Shown: in pieces, positions 1 through 6,823 of the stretch
Layout: each line of letters starts with the position of its first letter
Numbering within the stretch: the first letter of the stretch is position 1
Origin: Sedimenticola sp.
GTDB taxonomy: Bacteria; Pseudomonadota; Gammaproteobacteria; Chromatiales; Chromatiaceae
NCBI GenBank assembly: GCA_027038775.1
Contig: JALWGP010000383.1
Coordinates: 1 to 6,823 of the forward strand
Direction of reading: 5' to 3'
DNA length: 6,823 nucleotides
Program-made: the position numbers and the translations under genes
The notes under the pieces: model-generated
Told to the model about the DNA's origin: nothing
The model's database searches: none
Seen by the model: only the letters and a program-made list of their open reading frames with translations

Positions 1-3390
<3,390 letters not shown>

Positions 3391-3394
3391 GGTG

Positions 3395-3455
3395 GGCCGG
3401 GGACGCCGGTGCCCGGAGGGGGTGCCGGCGCCCCGGCCTCCGGAACTTTTTCCGG
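3395..3455 (+). terminator. Candidate rpoBC transcription terminator, compound hairpin
   Basis: Five bases after the rpoC stop, 3395-3402 plus 3404-3409 pair with 3425-3438: 14 GC-type pairs with A3403 bulged. Two G-U pairs and three more G-C pairs then lead to a 5-nt loop (3415-3419). The T-tract (3447-3451) is not directly attached: it starts 9 nt after the stem, inside a second small hairpin (CCGGAA, loop CTTT, TTCCGG; 3440-3455). The stem is very stable, but the offset T-run makes this a non-canonical intrinsic terminator. It may terminate partially, work with Rho, or act as a 3'-end stabiliser or RNase III-type processing site. Its place between rpoC and the next promoter favours termination. 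Confidence 0.6.
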
Positions 3456-3463
3456 GAGAGTGC

Positions 3464-3492
3464 TTGACAGGAGGGCTGCGCACCCCTAGAAT
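3464..3492 (+). promoter_or_regulatory. Sigma70 promoter of the str operon (rpsL-rpsG-fusA-tuf)
   Basis: A perfect -35 box TTGACA (3464-3469) is followed after exactly 17 bp by TAGAAT (3487-3492), five of six bases of the -10 consensus. Transcription should start near 3498-3500, giving a leader of about 160 nt before rpsL. The bases between the -10 box and the start (TCGCAGCC region) are GC-rich. That discriminator type is associated with ppGpp/DksA-sensitive promoters of ribosomal genes, so stringent control is a reasonable inference. The promoter lies just after the candidate rpoC terminator, so the str genes can be transcribed independently of rpoBC. Confidence 0.85.
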
Positions 3493-3500
3493 TCGCAGCC
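3474..3500. repeat. 7-bp inverted repeat flanking the -10 box
   Basis: GGCTGCG (3474-3480) and its exact reverse complement CGCAGCC (3494-3500) are separated by 13 bp, with the dyad centre on the first base of the -10 box. One arm lies in the promoter spacer and the other in the discriminator/start region. A second copy of TTCGCAGC follows (3492-3499 and 3501-3508, 9-bp period). This could be an operator for an unknown factor or chance in GC-rich DNA; no known binding consensus is recognised. Confidence 0.35.
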
Positions 3501-3508
3501 TTCGCAGC

Positions 3509-3536
3509 GGACTGGCTCCGGCCGGTCTCTCTTTTT
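3509..3536 (+). promoter_or_regulatory. Attenuator-like hairpin with U-tract early in the leader
   Basis: GGACTGGC (3509-3516) pairs with GCCGGTCT (3521-3528), including two G-U pairs, around a TCCG loop. TCCG belongs to the very stable UNCG tetraloop class closed by C-G. Three bases later comes a T5 run (3532-3536) inside a longer pyrimidine tract. The shape is that of a small intrinsic terminator starting about 10 nt into the transcript, so it could attenuate or pause polymerase. A competing pairing, GCAG (3504-3507) with CTGC (3537-3540), would enclose it. Confidence 0.4.
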
Positions 3537-3538
3537 CT

Positions 3539-3552
3539 GCGGCGCAAGCCGC
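3539..3552 (+). promoter_or_regulatory. GNRA-tetraloop hairpin in the str leader
   Basis: GCGGC (3539-3543) and GCCGC (3548-3552) form a perfect 5-bp stem capped by GCAA, a GNRA tetraloop. It begins two bases after the T5 run of the preceding hairpin. It could stabilise the leader or make a tertiary contact; the function is unknown. Confidence 0.4.
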
Positions 3553-3621
3553 GAGGCGATAACCGATTCTGCATGATGTGCGTCGCGGGGAGCGGCCATA
3601 CATCCTCTGCACGAATTTTTT

Positions 3622-3646
3622 GGCGCTTCGGCAGGACTGAAGCGTT
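3622..3646 (+). promoter_or_regulatory. Hairpin abutting the rpsL ribosome binding site
   Basis: CGCTTC (3624-3629) pairs with GAAGCG (3639-3644), extended by two G-U pairs (3622-3623 with 3645-3646), around a 9-nt loop. Its base ends one nucleotide before the GGAG Shine-Dalgarno sequence, so it leaves the site exposed rather than covering it. It could be a standby or stability element. Confidence 0.4.
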
Positions 3647-3647
3647 T

Positions 3648-3651
3648 GGAG
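3648..3651 (+). promoter_or_regulatory. Ribosome binding site of rpsL
   Basis: GGAG lies nine bases before the ATG at 3661. It decides the start: a TTG at 3646 would extend the protein by five residues, but that codon overlaps this site and has no Shine-Dalgarno sequence of its own. S12 homologues begin at the ATG. The spacer contains T6 directly before the start codon, keeping the region unstructured. Confidence 0.8.
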
Positions 3652-3660
3652 ACGTTTTTT

Positions 3661-4035
3661 ATGTCAACGATTAATCAGCTGGTACGCAAGCCGCGCAAGC
3701 GCAAGGTCGAAAAGAGCAAGGTGCCCGCACTGGAGGCCTGTCCCCAGAAGCGGGGAGTCTGCACCCGGGTCTACACCACCACCCCCAAGAAGCCGAACTC
3801 GGCGCTGCGGAAGGTGGCGCGGGTGCGCCTCACCAACGGCTACGAGGTGACCTCCTACATCGGGGGCGAGGGCCACAACCTGCAGGAGCACTCGGTGGTG
3901 CTGATTCGCGGCGGCCGGGTGAAGGACCTGCCGGGTGTGCGCTATCACGTGATCCGCGGCGCCCTGGATACCTCCGGCGTGGAGGCGCGTCGCCAGGGTC
4001 GTTCCAAGTATGGCGCCAAGCGTCCCAAGAAGTGA
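3661..4035 (+). CDS. rpsL: 30S ribosomal protein S12
   Basis: S12 sits at the decoding centre of the 30S subunit, contacts 16S rRNA near the A site and influences tRNA selection accuracy. The 124 residues equal the usual family length, and the protein matches E. coli S12 along its whole length. Conserved segments include [20 protein letters not shown] (22-41), [10 protein letters not shown] (42-51), [15 protein letters not shown] (64-78) and the [13 protein letters not shown] loop (84-96). Lys43, Lys88 and Pro91, where substitutions cause streptomycin resistance or dependence, are all wild type, so a streptomycin-sensitive ribosome is expected from this gene. Asp89 is the residue methylthiolated by RimO in E. 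coli. It is the first gene after the str promoter. Its start codons are AT-richer than the rest, as is common near highly used start sites. Confidence 0.99.
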   Translation: MSTINQLVRKPRKRKVEKSKVPALEACPQKRGVCTRVYTTTPKKPNSALRKVARVRLTNGYEVTSYIGGEGHNLQEHSVVLIRGGRVKDLPGVRYHVIRGALDTSGVEARRQGRSKYGAKRPKK

Positions 4036-4041
4036 TCGATT

Positions 4042-4055
4042 GATTCAGGATTCAG
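4042..4055 (+). repeat. Tandem GATTCAG repeat between rpsL and rpsG
   Basis: Two perfect head-to-tail copies of GATTCAG (4042-4048 and 4049-4055) fill almost half of the 31-nt gap between rpsL and rpsG. The second copy supplies the only weak Shine-Dalgarno-like sequence for rpsG (AGAG, 4054-4057, nine bases before the ATG). It may be a small duplication without function; too short to say more. Confidence 0.6.
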
Positions 4056-4060
4056 AGTAG

Positions 4061-4546
<486 letters not shown>

Positions 4547-4558
4547 CTTCGGACAACA

Positions 4559-4570
4559 GGCTCTTTAACA
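4559..4570 (+). promoter_or_regulatory. boxA-like antitermination element upstream of fusA
   Basis: GGCTCTTTAACA matches the E. coli rRNA-operon boxA (TGCTCTTTAACA) at 11 of 12 positions, and is followed by an AT-rich stretch containing TTTATC, as in the E. coli rrn leader. BoxA RNA is bound by NusB with NusE (ribosomal protein S10) and recruits the Nus/SuhB complex to polymerase. It lies in the non-coding gap, 28 bases before the fusA GTG. A role in protecting the long fusA-tuf transcript from Rho, or in controlling fusA translation, is inference. No boxB or boxC was recognised nearby. Confidence 0.55.
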
Positions 4571-4583
4571 GATTTTATTTATC

Positions 4584-4593
4584 GGGACGGAAG
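4584..4593 (+). promoter_or_regulatory. Ribosome binding site of fusA
   Basis: A purine-rich stretch offers GGGA (11 bases before the GTG) and GGAAG (5 bases before it). Either could pair with the 16S tail, neither at fully ideal spacing. It supports the GTG at 4599 as the start; no ATG in frame lies closer to the conserved N-terminus. Confidence 0.6.
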
Positions 4594-4598
4594 CAACC

Positions 4599-6689
4599 GT
4601 GGCACGCACTACACCCATCGAACGCTATCGCAACGTCGGCATCATGGCCCACATTGACGCGGGCAAGACGACGACCACCGAGCGTATCCTCTACTACACC
4701 GGCGTCTCCCACAAGATCGGGGAGGTGCACGACGGTGCGGCCACCATGGACTGGATGGAGCAGGAACAGGAGCGGGGCATCACCATCACCTCCGCCGCCA
4801 CCACCTGCTTCTGGAGGGGCATGGCCGGCAACTATCCCGAGCACCGCATCAACATCATCGACACCCCGGGCCACGTGGACTTCACCATCGAAGTGGAGCG
4901 TTCCCTGCGGGTGCTCGACGGCGCCGTCTTCGTGCTTTGCGCCGTGGGTGGCGTGGAGCCCCAGTCCGAGACGGTGTGGCGCCAGGCCAACCGCTACGAA
5001 GTGCCGCGCATGGCCTTCGTCAACAAGATGGACCGCATGGGCGCCAACTTCTTCCGCGTGGTGGAGCAGCTCAAGGATCGCCTGGGCGCCAACGCCGTTC
5101 CCATCCAGATCCCGGTGGGTGCCGAGGAAAACTTCAGCGGCGTCATCGACCTGATCAAGATGAAGTCCATCATCTGGGCCGAGGAGAACATGGGGGTGGA
5201 GTTCCACTACGAGGAGATTCCCGACGACCTCAAGGAGCTGGCCGAGGAGTGGCGCGCCAACATGGTCGAAGCGGCGGCCGAGGCCAACGACGAGATGATG
5301 GAGAAGTACCTCGAGGGCGAGGAGCTCACCGAGGAGGAGATCATGGAGGGGCTGCGCATCCGCACCCTCAACCTGGAGATCACCCCGGTGACCTGCGGTT
5401 CCGCCTTCAAGAACAAGGGCGTGCAGGCCATGCTCGACAAGATTATCGAGCTGATGCCCTCGCCGGTGGATATTCCCGCCATTAAGGGTGAGCTCGAGGA
5501 CGGCAGCGAGGGCGAGCGCCGCGCTTCCGACGACGAGCCCTTCGCCGCGCTGGCCTTCAAGATCGCCACCGACCCCTTTGTCGGTACGCTGACCTTCTTC
5601 CGCGTCTACTCCGGCGTGGTGAACGCGGGCGACACCGTCTACAACCCGGTGAAGAACAAGAAGGAGCGCATGGGCCGCATCCTGCAGATGCACGCCAACC
5701 ACCGCGACGAGATCAAGGAGGTGCGCGCGGGTGACATCGCCGCCGCCGTGGGTCTGAAGGACGTCACCACCGGCGACACCCTGTGCGATCCCAAGAACAT
5801 CATCGTGCTCGAGCGCATGGAGTTCCCCGAGCCGGTGATCTCCGTGGCCGTGGAGCCCAAGACCAAGGCCGACCAGGAGAAGATGGGCATTGCCCTGCAG
5901 AAGCTGGCCCAGGAGGACCCCTCCTTCCGCGTCCACACCGACGAGGAGTCGGGCCAGACCATCATCTCCGGCATGGGCGAGCTGCACCTGGACATCATCG
6001 TCGACCGCATGAAGCGGGAGTTCAAGGTGGAGGCCAACGTGGGTGCGCCCCAGGTGGCCTACCGCGAGACGATCCGCAAGAAGGTGGAAGCCGAAGGCAA
6101 GTTCGTGCGTCAGTCCGGCGGCCGCGGTCAGTACGGTCACGTCTGGCTGCGCATCGAGCCCCTCACCGACAGCGAGGAGACCTACGAGTTCGTCAACGAG
6201 ATCGTGGGCGGCGTGGTGCCCCGGGAATACATTCCCGCCGTGGACAAGGGGGTGCAGGACGCCATGGAGAGCGGCGTGCTGGCCGGCTACCCGGTGGTGG
6301 ACGTGAAAGTCACCCTCTTCGACGGTTCCTACCACGAGGTGGACTCCTCCGAGCAGGCCTTCCGCATCGCCGGCTCCATCGGCTTCAAGAACGGTGCGCT
6401 GCAGGCCGACCCGGTGCTGCTCGAGCCCATCATGAAGGTGGAGGTGGTCACTCCCGAGGAGTACATGGGCGACGTCATCGGCGATCTCAACAGCCGCCGC
6501 GGCATGGTGCAGGGCATGGAGGATGCGCCCACCGGCAAGATCATCCGCGCCGAGGTGCCGCTGGCCTCCATGTTCGGCTACGCCACTGACCTGCGCGGCG
6601 CCACCCAGGGCCGGGCCAACTACAGCATGGAGTTCGCCAAGTACGCCGAGGTTCCGCAGAACATCGCGGAAAGCATCATCAACAAGTGA
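4599..6689 (+). CDS. fusA: Elongation factor G, ribosomal translocase
   Basis: EF-G is the cytosolic GTPase that drives translocation of tRNA-mRNA on the ribosome and, with ribosome recycling factor, splits ribosomes after termination. The 696 residues are slightly shorter than E. coli EF-G (704); part of the difference is in a domain IV loop. The start is GTG, giving the standard [13 protein letters not shown]-terminus. G motifs: G1 AHIDAGKT (17-24), switch I RGITIT (59-64), G3 DTPGH (88-92, with catalytic His92), G4 NKMD (142-145), G5 GSAFK (267-271). Domain II starts near 290. Domain IV has the [11 protein letters not shown] and [10 protein letters not shown] loops that reach the decoding site. 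Cys114 and Cys266, the pair whose oxidation inactivates E. coli EF-G, are both present. This is the canonical translocase, not a paralogue such as EF-G2 or a TetM-type protection protein: it is in the str operon and every domain matches closely. Confidence 0.99.
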   Translation: MARTTPIERYRNVGIMAHIDAGKTTTTERILYYTGVSHKIGEVHDGAATMDWMEQEQERGITITSAATTCFWRGMAGNYPEHRINIIDTPGHVDFTIEVERSLRVLDGAVFVLCAVGGVEPQSETVWRQANRYEVPRMAFVNKMDRMGANFFRVVEQLKDRLGANAVPIQIPVGAEENFSGVIDLIKMKSIIWAEENMGVEFHYEEIPDDLKELAEEWRANMVEAAAEANDEMMEKYLEGEELTEEEIMEGLRIRTLNLEITPVTCGSAFKNKGVQAMLDKIIELMPSPVDIPAIKGELEDGSEGERRASDDEPFAALAFKIATDPFVGTLTFFRVYSGVVNAGDTVYNPVKNKKERMGRILQMHANHRDEIKEVRAGDIAAAVGLKDVTTGDTLCDPKNIIVLERMEFPEPVISVAVEPKTKADQEKMGIALQKLAQEDPSFRVHTDEESGQTIISGMGELHLDIIVDRMKREFKVEANVGAPQVAYRETIRKKVEAEGKFVRQSGGRGQYGHVWLRIEPLTDSEETYEFVNEIVGGVVPREYIPAVDKGVQDAMESGVLAGYPVVDVKVTLFDGSYHEVDSSEQAFRIAGSIGFKNGALQADPVLLEPIMKVEVVTPEEYMGDVIGDLNSRRGMVQGMEDAPTGKIIRAEVPLASMFGYATDLRGATQGRANYSMEFAKYAEVPQNIAESIINK

Positions 6690-6705
6690 AACCAGATTCG
6701 TTGAA

Positions 6706-6709
6706 AAGG
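6706..6709 (+). promoter_or_regulatory. Ribosome binding site of tuf
   Basis: AAGG, followed by T, lies nine bases before the GTG at 6719, in the 29-nt gap after fusA. The spacing suits independent initiation at high rate. The gap is AT-richer than the genes and contains no terminator, so tuf is read through from fusA. Confidence 0.7.
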
Positions 6710-6712
6710 TAA

Positions 6713-6823
<111 letters not shown>

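Larger units (their letters stand above)
3500..3660 (+). promoter_or_regulatory. Structured 5' untranslated leader of the str mRNA
   Basis: About 160 nt between the predicted start of transcription and the rpsL ATG, with no convincing ORF. It contains three short hairpins (near 3509-3528, 3539-3552 and 3622-3646) and three T-runs (3532-3536, 3616-3621, 3655-3660), which stand out against GC-rich flanks and could bind ribosomal protein S1 or act in attenuation. A weak long-range pairing GATGT (3575-3579) with ACATC (3600-3604) is also possible. No known riboswitch or r-protein leader motif is recognised. Confidence 0.5.

Noticed and set aside
3646..3660. Upstream TTG start for rpsL adding five residues
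   Set aside because: The codon overlaps the GGAG ribosome binding site, and S12 homologues start at the ATG at 3661.
3391..3660. A tRNA, riboswitch or small ORF hidden in the 270-bp gap
   Set aside because: No cloverleaf, no known riboswitch core and no ORF with a ribosome binding site was recognised. Promoter, hairpins and T-runs account for the visible structure.
4575..6335. 586-codon open frame on the - strand across fusA
   Set aside because: Its codons are exactly in register with the fusA codons, so stops would only arise opposite TTA, CTA or TCA, which this GC-rich gene avoids. The product is a low-complexity mix of L, V, H, G, D and A without recognisable domains. The sense strand encodes an unmistakable EF-G.

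Overview
The window is a stretch of core information-processing genes from a high-GC proteobacterium, most likely a gammaproteobacterium. All genes are on the + strand, in the order rpoC (3' four-fifths) - rpsL - rpsG - fusA - tuf (first 35 codons). The RpoC fragment aligns without net gaps to E. coli beta' numbering (window residue + 282) at least from residue 362 to 936. It also carries the large trigger-loop insertion (SI3) typical of proteobacterial beta'. The visible EF-Tu N-terminus matches E. coli EF-Tu at all 35 residues as I recall that sequence. In E. coli itself rpoBC and the str operon are far apart. Here they are adjacent, as in Pseudomonas-like and other non-enteric gammaproteobacteria. 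I cannot name a genus.

Layout: 1-3390 encodes RNA polymerase beta' from about E. coli residue 283 to the stop. 3391-3660 is a 270-bp gap with a strong GC hairpin (candidate rpoBC terminator), a near-consensus sigma70 promoter (TTGACA, 17 bp, TAGAAT) with a GC-rich start region, and a roughly 160-nt structured leader. 3661-4035 is rpsL (S12) and 4067-4537 is rpsG (S7), separated by only 31 nt. A 61-nt gap before fusA holds a T-tract and an almost perfect copy of the rRNA antitermination element boxA. 4599-6689 is fusA (EF-G, GTG start), and 6719-6823 is the start of tuf (EF-Tu, GTG start).

Together these genes make the transcription engine (beta'), two small-subunit proteins (decoding-site S12 and 16S head-assembly protein S7) and the two elongation GTPases. 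Linking them lets growth rate set their supply together. The coding content is conserved and shows no mobile, phage, CRISPR or unknown protein system. What deserves a second look is regulatory and non-coding: the boxA in front of fusA, an early attenuator-like hairpin and a dyad over the -10 box of the str promoter, and the short rpsL-rpsG spacer where E. coli has its S7 autoregulatory site. All of these are sequence readings without experimental or comparative support.
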